A stretch of 64,000 nucleotides of DNA from an uncultured Gammaproteobacteria bacterium (GCA_902606745.1 CACLHR010000003.1:1-64000); one strand, 5' to 3'; positions 39,147 to 47,939 are shown, counted from the stretch's first letter. Translations and numbers: made by a program. Notes: generated by a model not told the origin, from the sequence alone.

Positions 39147-39524
39147 TTACCTAATTAAAAACCTTAACAGCACTAGACTAGCTGCCAAGGATGACAGGCC
39201 AACTAGTGTTTGAACAATATCATTTGAAGGAAAAAAAAGATTTGAAAGATAAGCACCAACAAATAACGCCAACAAAGGCATAAGATAGAGCTGGCTAGCA
39301 CGCAAAAAAAGTTCTTTCGATGAAATCTCTAAAGTAATCATGTCACCTGCTTTTACACCCTTCTGTAAGGGTCTTTCAAACAGACTGAAGCCTGAAAATA
39401 AATCCGAAAGAACTCCAGTACCGCAAGCACTTTTTGAAGCACACGAATTACAGCCACTCTGTCTATCAGCTTTGATGGTCATCGAGTCATGTGTTATTTC
39501 AATTACTTCAAAATCTTCTTTCAT
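39147..39524 (-). CDS. rseC: RseC/MucC-family positive regulator of sigma-E activity
   Basis: 125-aa inner-membrane protein. The N-terminal Cys cluster GCNSCASKSACGTG matches RseC, and two transmembrane helices lie at about residues 78-115 (LYLMPLLALFVGAYLSNLFF; then a second ending VLLRFLIR). RseC modulates sigma-E or the SoxR/Rnf system; no other sigma-E gene is here. It is upstream of aceE by 78 nt and divergent from the phosphomannomutase. Confidence 0.85.
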   Translation of the reverse strand: MKEDFEVIEITHDSMTIKADRQSGCNSCASKSACGTGVLSDLFSGFSLFERPLQKGVKAGDMITLEISSKELFLRASQLYLMPLLALFVGAYLSNLFFPSNDIVQTLVGLSSLAASLVLLRFLIR

Positions 39525-39581
39525 TATCTAAAATCATTATTTGTTAAAATAGAGATTACGCTTATTTTATCAACTATTTTA

Positions 39582-40958
39582 ATGGATATTACAAGTTCGA
39601 TCTTTAAAGCATACGATATTCGTGGAACTGTTGAAAAAGAGTTAACTCCAGAAGTAGTCAAATTAATAGGTATGGCGATTGGTAGTGAGTCAATTGCCCA
39701 AGGTGAGAGAGGTATAGTTGTCGGCAGAGATGGGCGTTTAACAGGACCTATACTATCTGAATCATTAATATCTGGACTCATTGAGAGTGGCTGTCATGTA
39801 GTTGATATTGGTATGGTTCCAACACCTCTGGTGTATTTCGCAACCTACACGAAGGGTGCGAGTTCAGGAGTGATGGTTACTGGTTCACATAACCCTCCAG
39901 AATACAATGGTCTTAAAATCATGATTGCTGGTGAGACACTTTTTTCTGACAAAATCCAGAAGCTCTATTCAAGAATCGTCAACCAACAATTTTCTTCTGG
40001 TGCAGGCTCTTCGACCTCAATCAACATTGACCAAGACTACATAGATACTATTAAGTCTGATATTGCCTTAGATCGAGAGCTCAACATTGTCGTTGATTGC
40101 GGCAATGGCATTGCAGGAAACATCGCACCTAAACTCTTTGAATCACTCGGTGCTAAAGTTACTAAACTTTTTTGTTTGGTTGATGGAAGGTTTCCTAACC
40201 ATCACCCAGACCCTTCAAATCCAGAAAACTTAAAAGATTTGATTAAAGAGGTTGTCGATACCGGTGCCGACTTGGGTCTTGCCTTTGATGGCGATGGTGA
40301 CCGTTTAGGTTTGGTTGACAATAACGGCAATGTAATTTGGGCTGATCGGCAAATGATTCTCTATGCAAGAGATGTTCTGAGTCGAAAGCCGGGGGCTAAA
40401 ATTATCTTTGATGTGAAGTGCTCTTCCTTGCTACCAAAAGATATTTCTAAGCATGGTGGTGAACCGATTATGTCACGGACTGGTCACAGCTTTATAAAAA
40501 ATAAACTCAAGGAAACAGGTGCGGAGCTCGGGGGAGAGATGTCAGGTCACATTGTCTTTAACGAGCGTTGGTATGGTTTTGATGACGCTCTCTATACTGC
40601 AGCTAGGCTACTGGAAATCATTTCAAAAACTGATAAAACCTGCGCCGAGATATTTTCCGAATTTCCTGGCGGTATTAGTACACCAGAGATTAATATTCAT
40701 TTTGACGAACAAGGACAACAGTTCGATGCCATGGAGACCCTCTCCAAAAGTGTCGACTTTCCAGGCTCTGAGATTAACACCCTTGATGGTGTTAGAGTTG
40801 ACTATGAAAACTGCTGGGGTTTGGTGAGAGCCTCAAACACCACACCTTGTTTAGTGTTACGTTTTGAAGGGAGTGACAAAGAGGCACTAAAATCCATTAA
40901 AAATAAGTTCAAAGATTGGCTAGAAAAAAACAATATTTCAACTAAAACTTTACAGTAA
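39582..40958 (+). CDS. Phosphomannomutase/phosphoglucomutase
   Basis: Alpha-D-phosphohexomutase of AlgC/ManB type that supplies mannose- or glucose-1-phosphate for surface polysaccharides. It begins MDITSSIFKAYDIRGTVEKE. The catalytic phosphoserine loop is TGSHNPPEYNGLKI, the metal loop is FDGDGDRLG, and the sugar-binding loop is GGEMSGHIVFNERWYGFDDAL; the C-terminal phosphate loop lies in VRASNTTPCLVLRFEG. The start at 39582 gives 458 aa, the family norm; a much longer frame extends upstream across rseC and is rejected. Confidence 0.93.
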   Translation: MDITSSIFKAYDIRGTVEKELTPEVVKLIGMAIGSESIAQGERGIVVGRDGRLTGPILSESLISGLIESGCHVVDIGMVPTPLVYFATYTKGASSGVMVTGSHNPPEYNGLKIMIAGETLFSDKIQKLYSRIVNQQFSSGAGSSTSINIDQDYIDTIKSDIALDRELNIVVDCGNGIAGNIAPKLFESLGAKVTKLFCLVDGRFPNHHPDPSNPENLKDLIKEVVDTGADLGLAFDGDGDRLGLVDNNGNVIWADRQMILYARDVLSRKPGAKIIFDVKCSSLLPKDISKHGGEPIMSRTGHSFIKNKLKETGAELGGEMSGHIVFNERWYGFDDALYTAARLLEIISKTDKTCAEIFSEFPGGISTPEINIHFDEQGQQFDAMETLSKSVDFPGSEINTLDGVRVDYENCWGLVRASNTTPCLVLRFEGSDKEALKSIKNKFKDWLEKNNISTKTLQ

Positions 40959-41051
40959 ATAAGCAATAAATAAGGTATAAATACACATCTATTTTTAGAA
41001 GGTTTATAACTTATAAAGTCGTTTAACAGATATTAGATTCAGAGGAAAACA

Positions 41052-42176
41052 ATGGTTGGTAATTTAGAAATTACACTATCAGATCGTTTAAGAAAATCTC
41101 CATATTACGAAGCTACGCTGCGTTCTGGAGCTAAAAGTTTTACAATCTACAACCACATGCTTATGCCTGTCGTTTACGAGGGAACAGAGGATGACTACTG
41201 GAATCTCATCAACAATGTCACGCTTTGGGATGTTGCCGCTGAACGTCAAGTTGAGATCACCGGAAGTGATGCCTACCGTTTCGTTGAATATATCACTCCA
41301 AGGGATCTTTCCAGCCTTGAGATTGGACAAGGTAAATATGCAATGATTACTGATGAGAAAGGTGGTGTCATCAATGACCCTATCATACTTCGTTTGGGCG
41401 AGAACCATTTTTGGCTTTCAATCGCGGACAGTGACGTCCTTCTGTGGACTAGAGGGTTGGCTCGTGGACTTGGTTGGGATGTCCAGATCATTGAACCTGA
41501 CGCCTCCCCACTAGCTATCCAGGGGCCAAATAATTTACCCTTAATGGTAGACCTTTTCGGAGAATGGGTTAAAGAGCTCAAATACTTCTTTTTCAAGGAG
41601 ACTGAACTTGACGAAATACCTTTAATTGTTCAGCGCTCAGGTTGGAGCAAACAAGGCGGCTTTGAACTCTATCTAAGAGATGGGTCCCAAGGTGAGAAGC
41701 TTTGGGATATGGTTATGGAAGCAGGCAAAAAATACGACATTAAGCCGGGCTCTCCAAACAACATCGAAAGAGTAGAGTCAGGCCTTTTCTCTTGGGGTAA
41801 TGACATGGATCTGAACACTAATGCACTTGAATTGCCACTTGAAAAGTTTTGTCAGCTCGATAAGAGTGCTGAATACTTGAGTCGTGACGCGCTCCATAAA
41901 ATTAGATCTGAAGGGGTTGCCAAGAAGGTTGTTGGTTTAATTGTTGAGGGTGAAGCGTTTGATGGTGGTTGCGCAAGCCCATGGGAAGTTACAACTAACA
42001 ACAAAGTTTGCGGAAAAGTTACCAGCGCTGCATATTCACCTAGATTGAAAGAAAATATAGCCATTGCAACGATAGATAAAGGTTTTAACGCTATCGGTTC
42101 AAAAGTTAATGTAGAAACTCCGTGGGGCTCAAGGCTAGCAACAGTAACGAACATACCATTCAATAAAAACTTATAA
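41052..42176 (+). CDS. dmdA: DMSP demethylase DmdA-like (GcvT family)
   Basis: 374-aa tetrahydrofolate-dependent aminomethyltransferase-fold protein. Segments AKSFTIYNHMLMP, WDVAAERQVEITGSDAYRFVEYITPRDLS, WLSIADSDVLLWTRGLA, QRSGWSKQGGFELYL and SAAYSPRLKENIAIA agree with DmdA, which transfers a methyl from dimethylsulfoniopropionate to THF, rather than with GcvT of the glycine cleavage system. A good AGAGGA ribosome-binding site precedes it. No gcvH or gcvP is nearby, consistent with a stand-alone demethylase. The distinction from other DmdA-like paralogs needs a tree. Confidence 0.72.
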   Translation: MVGNLEITLSDRLRKSPYYEATLRSGAKSFTIYNHMLMPVVYEGTEDDYWNLINNVTLWDVAAERQVEITGSDAYRFVEYITPRDLSSLEIGQGKYAMITDEKGGVINDPIILRLGENHFWLSIADSDVLLWTRGLARGLGWDVQIIEPDASPLAIQGPNNLPLMVDLFGEWVKELKYFFFKETELDEIPLIVQRSGWSKQGGFELYLRDGSQGEKLWDMVMEAGKKYDIKPGSPNNIERVESGLFSWGNDMDLNTNALELPLEKFCQLDKSAEYLSRDALHKIRSEGVAKKVVGLIVEGEAFDGGCASPWEVTTNNKVCGKVTSAAYSPRLKENIAIATIDKGFNAIGSKVNVETPWGSRLATVTNIPFNKNL

Positions 42177-42241
42177 GGCATTACCATAACTCATTGAATG
42201 TGATATTCTGTATCTCTAGTTAATTTTGTTTGGAGACTTTT

Positions 42242-42784
42242 ATGCCTAAAATGCTAGTCCCTTTAGCCGAGGGTTTTGAGGAAATAGAGGCTATCACTAT
42301 TATTGACGTTTGTAGACGAGGTAACATTGATGTTACTGTTGCTGGAGTCACTGGAATGACCATTAAAGGTGGCCAGGGAATAGAAGTTGCCGCCGACTGT
42401 CTAATAGACTCAGTTGACATAAATTCTTACGATATGATTACTCTACCTGGAGGCTTAGCAGGAACTATGGTGCTTAGTGAGAGCAAAAACGTTCAATCGA
42501 TACTGAAGCAAATGAAAGAACAGGGTAAATATATAGGTGCCATCTGTGCAGCACCTCTAGCACTCCATACTGCTGACGTTCTAAATGAAGAGTTTACATG
42601 CTATCCAAGTATCGAAAATCAAATCAGGCTTGACGGGTATCACCAAGAACAATCTACTGTTATCGATGATAAGGTGATGACTTCTCAAGGAGTCGGGACT
42701 GCTATAGATTTTGCCCTTAAAATTGTCTGGCAGTTGCAAGGAGAATCTTCATTTAAAGCTCTCAAAGAAAATATTTTAGCTTAG
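42242..42784 (+). CDS. DJ-1/PfpI family protein (YajL-like)
   Basis: 180-aa DJ-1 superfamily protein. It begins MPKMLVPLAEGFEEIEAITI, and the nucleophilic Cys (about residue 102) is in GAICAAPLALHTADVL. ITLPGGLAGTMVL is the preceding conserved strand. E. coli YajL is the closest known type: a chaperone/deglycase-like oxidative-stress protein whose exact activity is debated. The start at 42242 follows a TTGGAGA ribosome-binding site. Confidence 0.85.
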   Translation: MPKMLVPLAEGFEEIEAITIIDVCRRGNIDVTVAGVTGMTIKGGQGIEVAADCLIDSVDINSYDMITLPGGLAGTMVLSESKNVQSILKQMKEQGKYIGAICAAPLALHTADVLNEEFTCYPSIENQIRLDGYHQEQSTVIDDKVMTSQGVGTAIDFALKIVWQLQGESSFKALKENILA

Positions 42785-42813
42785 CTCTACCTCCCTTACA
42801 CATGAAAAGCAAT

Positions 42814-42843
42814 TTGGACTTTTTATCTCACTAAGTTTATACT
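42814..42843 (+). promoter_or_regulatory. Sigma-70 promoter for the 22-aa membrane peptide gene
   Basis: TTGGAC (42814-42819) and TATACT (42838-42843) with an 18-nt spacer. This is one of the best promoter matches in the window and points at the tiny ORF starting 46 nt downstream. Confidence 0.6.
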
Positions 42844-42888
42844 AGGCTCCAATATTGTTGTATATTCAAATATCAATAGGGAGTAATT

Positions 42889-42957
42889 ATGAATCGCACG
42901 ACGATGTACATCATTGGAGCTGTTGTAGTTCTTGTGATACTCTATTTAATTTTTTAA
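42889..42957 (+). CDS. 22-residue single-pass membrane peptide
   Basis: Too short for normal gene calling. Starts MNRTTMYIIGAVVVLVILY: a positive N-terminus followed by one continuous hydrophobic helix, ending in Phe before TAA. A GGGAG lies 6 nt before the ATG, and the promoter at 42814-42843 precedes it. No signal for cleavage. Not recognised as a named family; similar tiny membrane proteins exist in other proteobacteria. Function unknown. Confidence 0.62.
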   Translation: MNRTTMYIIGAVVVLVILYLIF

Positions 42958-42991
42958 ATTAAATCAGTTAAATTTTAGTACCGTCCTTCTC

Positions 42992-43432
42992 TCATCTGAG
43001 AGAGTTTGGGCAATTTAGTGCCTTAAACATTTTAATGTGATCAATTCCAGCTTCTTTATAAATCTCACCAACACAAACAAAACCAAGATCTAAATAGAAA
43101 CTTTGAGCATGCCATTGCGAAGACAGCCAAACTTTTTTTAGACTCATATCCTGAGCCCACTTGATCAGATCTTTCATAATTAACTTGCCAATTCCAAGAC
43201 CTCGGTGATTCTTTAGGACGGCTACCCTACCAATATGCCCATCATTTAATATTCTGCCAGTACCTATTGGTATTCCATTAACAAAAGCCAAAACGTGTTT
43301 CGCTTTGCCATCAAGGCCATCAATTTCGAGCTCCTCTGGGACATTCTGCTCGTCAACAAAAACCTCATACCTTATTGCACAAATAACTTCAGTATGAGAT
43401 TCATAGTCACAAATTATGGATGTAATGTTCAT
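42992..43432 (-). CDS. GNAT family N-acetyltransferase (YjcF/ElaA-like)
   Basis: 146-aa acetyl-CoA-dependent transferase. The motif IRYEVFVDEQNVPEELEIDGLD is typical of the YjcF/ElaA branch. The acetyl-CoA-binding loop lies in VAVLKNHRGLGIGKLIMKDLI, and SSQWHAQSFYLDLGF is the C-terminal conserved strand. Substrate unknown. It is convergent with the 22-aa peptide gene. Confidence 0.88.
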   Translation of the reverse strand: MNITSIICDYESHTEVICAIRYEVFVDEQNVPEELEIDGLDGKAKHVLAFVNGIPIGTGRILNDGHIGRVAVLKNHRGLGIGKLIMKDLIKWAQDMSLKKVWLSSQWHAQSFYLDLGFVCVGEIYKEAGIDHIKMFKALNCPNSLR

Positions 43433-43603
43433 TCAAATTAATTTAGTCTACCAAGTAGCAAAAAATAGCTTAATTGCTAGAGCAAAATATACCAAAGCTG
43501 CAAGTATAATGTGATAAATTAGACTTTTATATTAATCTTTATTATGTTATTGTAGCGCAGTTTGCAGTTTTTTTAGTAGACATAAAATTATTCAGAAATT
43601 ATT

Positions 43604-45001
43604 ATGAAGTATAGTGAATTAGGATTTTGGTTAAAAAAGTCTGCCGAATGGGTTGATGAATACTACAAACGAATAAAAAACAAGCCCGTTCGACCCACTC
43701 TGTCGCCTGGAGAATTTAGGGCATTACTACCGAATTCTCCACCTCAGTCGAGCGAACCTATAGCTGATATCGTAGCCGATTTTAAACGCATAGTGCCCGA
43801 TGCTATGACTCATTGGCAACATCCACGTTTTTTTGCCTATTTTCCCGCAAATGCCGCACCTGCCTCAATATTAGCTGAAAATTTTGTTAATGCTATGGGG
43901 GCACAGGCTATGTTGTGGCAAACCTCACCAGCAGCTACAGAAATGGAACAGGTTATGGTGGATTGGTTGCGTCAAGCTTTAGGTCTACGAGAAGGTTTTA
44001 CCGGCACTATTCATGACACTGCCACTACTACTACATTTTGTTCTGTATTAACCATGCGAGAAAGAGCATTAAACTTTAAAGGTCTAACTGAGGGTATTTG
44101 TGGTGCTCCAAGATTACGCATTTATACCTCTACCCAAACCCATAGCTCGGTCGATAAAAGTGTGCGTTTGTCGGGTATTGGCCAAGACAATCTTATTAAA
44201 ATTGAAGTAGATCAAAACCTATCTATGGATGCGACGCTATTACGTCGCCAGATAGAAGCTGACTTGACACAAGGCTACATACCTGCCGGGGTTATATTGT
44301 GCATTGGTGGCACTTCCATCGGTGCCTCAGATAACATCGCCGAAATTATTGCCGTGGCCAAGGAATTTAACCTCTACACCCATGTAGATGCTGCCTGGGC
44401 TGGATCGGCTATGATTTGCCCCGAATTCCGGCAATACTGGCAAGGGATAGACGAAGCCGATTCTATTGTCTTCAACGCCCACAAATGGCTGGGCGCGCAG
44501 TTTGATTGTTCAGTACAGTTTTTGGCTGACCCCACGGCACAGATTAATACCCTAGGTTTAAGACCCACCTACCTACAAACTCTGGATGCAGAAGAAGTCA
44601 CTAACTTTAATGAATGGACTGTGCCATTAGGACGTCGCTTTAGAGCTTTGAAACTTTGGTTTGTAATGCGTGCTGAAGGTCTTGATGGGTTACAAGAAAT
44701 GATACGAAATCATGTGGATTGGGCGCAAAAATTGTCATATAAGTTTGTCCAAGATTCGGACTATAAAGTCTTAACTAATTGCCCATTTGGTTTGTTTACT
44801 TTTCAGTATTGTCCGACTGGTCAGGATGCCAATGAGGCCACCAAAAATCTTTTAAATGCAATTAATGAGGATGGTCGAACCTACCTCACGCAAACCCTAG
44901 TTGATGAGCAATTTGTAATTCGGGTTAGCGTAGGGCCTATTGCCTGCACCGAAATTGATGTAATGAGTGTTTATAAGATATGCAAGGAACTACAAAACTA
45001 G
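43604..45001 (+). CDS. Group II PLP decarboxylase, aromatic-L-amino-acid decarboxylase type
   Basis: 465-aa pyridoxal-phosphate enzyme. The PLP lysine is Lys294 in VFNAHKWLGAQFDC, and the cofactor Asp is in HVDAAWAGSAMICPEF. The N-terminal WQHPRFFAYFPANAAPASILAE and MLWQTSPAATEMEQVMVDWL agree with tryptophan/tyrosine/DOPA decarboxylases. Base composition is higher than the surroundings: line 44401-44460 has 32 G+C of 60. It stands alone between minus-strand genes, which suggests acquisition. The exact substrate is uncertain. Confidence 0.86.
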   Translation: MKYSELGFWLKKSAEWVDEYYKRIKNKPVRPTLSPGEFRALLPNSPPQSSEPIADIVADFKRIVPDAMTHWQHPRFFAYFPANAAPASILAENFVNAMGAQAMLWQTSPAATEMEQVMVDWLRQALGLREGFTGTIHDTATTTTFCSVLTMRERALNFKGLTEGICGAPRLRIYTSTQTHSSVDKSVRLSGIGQDNLIKIEVDQNLSMDATLLRRQIEADLTQGYIPAGVILCIGGTSIGASDNIAEIIAVAKEFNLYTHVDAAWAGSAMICPEFRQYWQGIDEADSIVFNAHKWLGAQFDCSVQFLADPTAQINTLGLRPTYLQTLDAEEVTNFNEWTVPLGRRFRALKLWFVMRAEGLDGLQEMIRNHVDWAQKLSYKFVQDSDYKVLTNCPFGLFTFQYCPTGQDANEATKNLLNAINEDGRTYLTQTLVDEQFVIRVSVGPIACTEIDVMSVYKICKELQN

Positions 45002-45077
45002 AGTTAAAAACAACCAAGGCAGTAAGAAAAGCTATTATTGTTTAAATATTAAATATTTCAAAAATCTACAGACCACA

Positions 45078-45491
45078 TTACTTACTAAACACTTCTGAGG
45101 GATTTTGATAAGCTTTAATTTCAAGAGCGTTTTGAAAAGGGTCCTCAAAAAACATTATCGCCTGCTCTCCTAGCATACCTTCAAATCTAGTAGTTGGCTC
45201 AATAATAAACAGAATTTCTGCTGATTTTAATTTATCAGCTAAATCATGAAATGAGTCCCAATCAAGAATACAACCAAAGTGAGGCATAGGAACTGAGATA
45301 TCATCCACCTTTGAGGAGGTTTCGCTTCTTTTAACTACCTCACCTAAATGAAGCGATAACTGATTACCAAAAAAATTAAAGTCAACCCAGGTATCTGTAC
45401 TTCTGCCCTCATGACATCCCAAAAGTTCACCATAAAAGCTTCTTGCAGAATCAAGATCGCTAACTGTATATGCTAGATGAAAAACATTCAT
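45078..45491 (-). CDS. VOC (glyoxalase/bleomycin resistance) family protein
   Basis: 137-aa vicinal-oxygen-chelate fold protein. It begins MNVFHLAYTVSDLDSARSFYGELLGC, with further metal-site segments HFGCILDWDSFHDLADKL and MFFEDPFQNALEIKAY. Probably a metal-dependent dioxygenase or isomerase-like protein; the reaction is unknown. Last of a possible mgtE-DUF2007-VOC series on this strand. Confidence 0.83.
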   Translation of the reverse strand: MNVFHLAYTVSDLDSARSFYGELLGCHEGRSTDTWVDFNFFGNQLSLHLGEVVKRSETSSKVDDISVPMPHFGCILDWDSFHDLADKLKSAEILFIIEPTTRFEGMLGEQAIMFFEDPFQNALEIKAYQNPSEVFSK

Positions 45492-45535
45492 GCATTAAGT
45501 TCCATCAAATCATCCAAATAGATAGTGGTGAAATA

Positions 45536-45841
45536 TCAAAATTTATCTCGCTTGCAGTTCCAACAATAATCGAACGTTGTATCGTTCATTTCAAGACATT
45601 TTCTACATTGCCACATTGCTGTCTTAATTTCAACATCGAGTGACTTAATAATCTTCATGGATGAGCCAAAATCGTCATTATTTACAATCCAAACTTCAGG
45701 CCATGTATCAATAGGAGCCAAACCGCCTGCAGCGCTCGAAGCATACTCCTTATTAAGAACAACTTTAATTCCATAATCACTCAAAATGTTCTTCACATTC
45801 AGAACCATTAAGCGATTTTCATGAGTATATACAAGCTTCAT
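45536..45841 (-). CDS. DUF2007 (putative signal-transducing) domain plus zinc ribbon
   Basis: 101-aa protein. The N-terminal DUF2007 domain (MKLVYTHENRLMVLNVKNIL; AGGLAPIDTWPEVWIVNNDDF) resembles the GlnB-like fold. A C-terminal zinc ribbon has two Cys pairs: WQCRKCLEMND and YCWNCKRDKF. Binding partner and function unknown. It follows mgtE on the same strand with a 59-nt gap. Confidence 0.78.
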   Translation of the reverse strand: MKLVYTHENRLMVLNVKNILSDYGIKVVLNKEYASSAAGGLAPIDTWPEVWIVNNDDFGSSMKIIKSLDVEIKTAMWQCRKCLEMNDTTFDYCWNCKRDKF

Positions 45842-45900
45842 AAGTTCATTAATAATTAATTGTATTTGAAGTTCCTTGCAGAAGTTTGATACCTCTTATC

Positions 45901-47256
45901 TTATATAACCAACGCCGCCAAACCCAAAAAGGCAACAAAGCCAATCACATCAGTAATGGTAGTAAGTATGACACCTCCCGCTAAGGCAGGGTCAATTCTA
46001 AGTTTAGTTAGTAATAATGGTAAAAATGCACCCGAAAATGCGGCAACTACTAAGTTAACAACAATGGCCAAACCAATGACAACACTCAGCACAATATCAC
46101 TAAACCAATAATAGGTTGCCAGGGCAATGACGATTGACCAAATAATACCGTTCAATCCACTAACCGCCACCTCTTTGTTGATTAGGGATTTGATATTGGC
46201 TGTTGTCACCCTGCCTGTTGCAATTCCCCTTGTCACTATGATTAAGGTTTGGGTGCCAGCAATACCGCCCATACTGGCAACTACAGGCATGAGAATGGCT
46301 AGTGCAATTTTTTGCTGTAATGTTGCCTCGAACAAGCCAATAAAATATACCGCAATGAATGCAGTCACTAGGTTCACACCCAGCCAAATACTACGACGCA
46401 TTGTGCTTTGAACAATCGGAGCAAAAACGTCCTCATCTTCATCCAAGCCAACCATTGACATCACCGAGTGTTCCGCTTGGTCTCGGATAACATCAACCAC
46501 ATCATCGATCGTAATCCTTCCAACCAATTGATTGTTTTTATCAATCACCGGGGCGGAAATTAAATTTCTTTGCTCAAAAAGGAGTGCTACTTCGGCTTCA
46601 TCTGTGTCGGCATGGACTGGCTTTGAAAAATCACTATTGATGACCGACATGATCACCTGTTCAGGCTCCTCTGTGAGAATGGTTGATATGAGAAGAGAAC
46701 CTAGATAAGTAAAATTCCGATCAACTACAAACACCTGATCAGTATCGACTGGCATCTCTTTAAGCAGCCTTAAGTAACGAATAACAGCACTGATGGTCAC
46801 ATCTGGTCTGACCGTAATGAAATCGGTATTCATTAATCCGCCGGCAGAGTCTTCAGGATATTCGAGGACCTTGTTGAGGTGCTCTCTGTGCTTGTAATCT
46901 AATGTCAGTAACAGACTATGGACAGCCGATTCAGGTAGATTTGGAACAATATCAGCCAGATCATCAGTATCTAGGTTTTCAGTTGCCTTAACCAAGGCCT
47001 CAACTGACATTTCATCGATTAACTGGGATTGAACATACTCGTTGACTTCTTTTAGCACTTCTCCCTGAACAGAGGCCTCTATGCCTGGCCATATAATAGT
47101 TCGATCCTTTGGTTGTATGGCTTCCAGAAGGAGTGAAATTTCACCTGGGTGTAAATCCTTGAGTTGCTCTATGGCCTCCTCATGGTTTGAAGCTTCTAGG
47201 GCAGTCATTAAATTTTGCAGGCACTCTTCGAAGGAAGTGATTTCAATTTCAGCCAT
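45901..47256 (-). CDS. mgtE: Magnesium transporter MgtE
   Basis: 451-aa channel. The N-terminal superhelical domain (LHPGEISLLLEAI), two CBS domains (about residues 135-255) and five transmembrane helices at the C-terminus form the family layout. The pore-helix segment is PVVASMGGIAGTQTLIIVTRGIA, and a conserved Asp lies near DPALAGGVILTTITDVIGF. A -10-like TATAAT sits on this strand at 47324-47319, in the gap behind hpf. Confidence 0.94.
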   Translation of the reverse strand: MAEIEITSFEECLQNLMTALEASNHEEAIEQLKDLHPGEISLLLEAIQPKDRTIIWPGIEASVQGEVLKEVNEYVQSQLIDEMSVEALVKATENLDTDDLADIVPNLPESAVHSLLLTLDYKHREHLNKVLEYPEDSAGGLMNTDFITVRPDVTISAVIRYLRLLKEMPVDTDQVFVVDRNFTYLGSLLISTILTEEPEQVIMSVINSDFSKPVHADTDEAEVALLFEQRNLISAPVIDKNNQLVGRITIDDVVDVIRDQAEHSVMSMVGLDEDEDVFAPIVQSTMRRSIWLGVNLVTAFIAVYFIGLFEATLQQKIALAILMPVVASMGGIAGTQTLIIVTRGIATGRVTTANIKSLINKEVAVSGLNGIIWSIVIALATYYWFSDIVLSVVIGLAIVVNLVVAAFSGAFLPLLLTKLRIDPALAGGVILTTITDVIGFVAFLGLAALVI

Positions 47257-47335
47257 AATTACAATCCGTCATCAACAGAAACATATCAAGCTTAGCTCGA
47301 TATGCAAAAATTGGACATATTATAATTTATATGGA

Positions 47336-47629
47336 CTAGCCTCTGTGGCTATGTAGTTTTTCTTTATGCCTTAGTATTTGTGAATCTAGTTTATTGATGA
47401 GCTTGTCAATGGATGCATACATGTCATGACTTTCGGCTTTTGCAAATAAATCAGCACCCCTCACGTGAATCGTAGCCTCAGCTGTTTGAACGTCTTTTTG
47501 AACTTCCAAAATCATATTGACGTTCATGACTTGGTCAAAGTGGTGTTTAATTTTTGAGAGTTTTTGGTTTGTATGTTGCTTGAGAGCTGGAGTGATATCG
47601 AGATGGTGACCTGAGATGTTTAATTGCAT
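47336..47629 (-). CDS. hpf: Ribosome hibernation-promoting factor (HPF/YfiA family)
   Basis: 97-aa short-type HPF that silences ribosomes in stationary phase. Features: ISGHHLDITPALKQHTNQKL, VQTAEATIHVRGADLFAKAE and DMYASIDKLINKLDSQILRHKEKL. TAGGAG lies 7 nt upstream of the ATG. rpoN and pts genes, which often flank hpf, are absent. Confidence 0.92.
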   Translation of the reverse strand: MQLNISGHHLDITPALKQHTNQKLSKIKHHFDQVMNVNMILEVQKDVQTAEATIHVRGADLFAKAESHDMYASIDKLINKLDSQILRHKEKLHSHRG

Positions 47630-47762
47630 TTTTACTCCTAAAATAAATGAAATAAAATATAAATAAAAACAACTCTATTGTGTCACAAAGTTCTAACAAA
47701 TGTTGACTTTTTTATCTTTTTTTTTAATAGAATTTCAGAAAAATAAAATCACAAGACTAGGT

Positions 47763-47768
47763 TATAAT
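47763..47768 (+). promoter_or_regulatory. -10 element for the argD leader
   Basis: A perfect TATAAT with no clear -35. A transcript from about 47775 would cover the small ORF and terminator. A TTGACT at 47703-47708 with a weak TAATAG at 47725-47730 is a second possible promoter. Confidence 0.45.
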
Positions 47769-47795
47769 TACTCTTTTAAATATTTTGAAACAGAA

Positions 47796-47885
47796 ATGCT
47801 GAACACTGTAAAGCTTTTAAGAAAAAATTTGGTTCGAAGACTTGGTCTTTTGACAGTTATTTCAATGGCGGCTCGACTGCAGTAA
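47796..47885 (+). CDS. Possible leader peptide ahead of argD
   Basis: 29-codon ORF inside the leader. It starts MLNTVKLLRKNLVRRLGLL and contains four Arg codons: AGA at position 9, a tandem CGA-AGA in VRRL, and a CGA near the end (AARLQ). No convincing Shine-Dalgarno. It ends 22 nt before an intrinsic terminator that precedes argD. It could be a regulatory leader peptide, a small protein, or chance. Confidence 0.35.
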   Translation: MLNTVKLLRKNLVRRLGLLTVISMAARLQ

Positions 47886-47906
47886 TAATGCATTCAACTT
47901 AGTTTC

Positions 47907-47939
47907 AAAGGCCCCATTATGGGGCTTTTTTATTTTTTT
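47907..47939 (+). terminator. Intrinsic terminator (possible attenuator) ahead of argD
   Basis: Stem GCCCC-ATTAT-GGGGC (47911-47925), extended by AAAG/TTTT pairs, followed by a long T run. It ends 10 nt before the argD ATG, so most initiating transcripts would stop here unless antiterminated. Confidence 0.9.

Noticed and set aside
39489-39581. N-terminal extension of the phosphomannomutase
   Set aside because: It would overlap rseC on the other strand and is hydrophobic low-complexity; the family starts at the DITSSIFKAYDIRG segment.
42989-43003. Hairpin CTCTC-ATCT-GAGAG at the end of the GNAT gene
   Set aside because: No T run on either strand and only five base pairs; probably not a terminator.
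45002-45077. AT-rich palindromic stretch between the decarboxylase and VOC genes
   Set aside because: Pairs are only A-T and short; no GC stem, so not called a bidirectional terminator.
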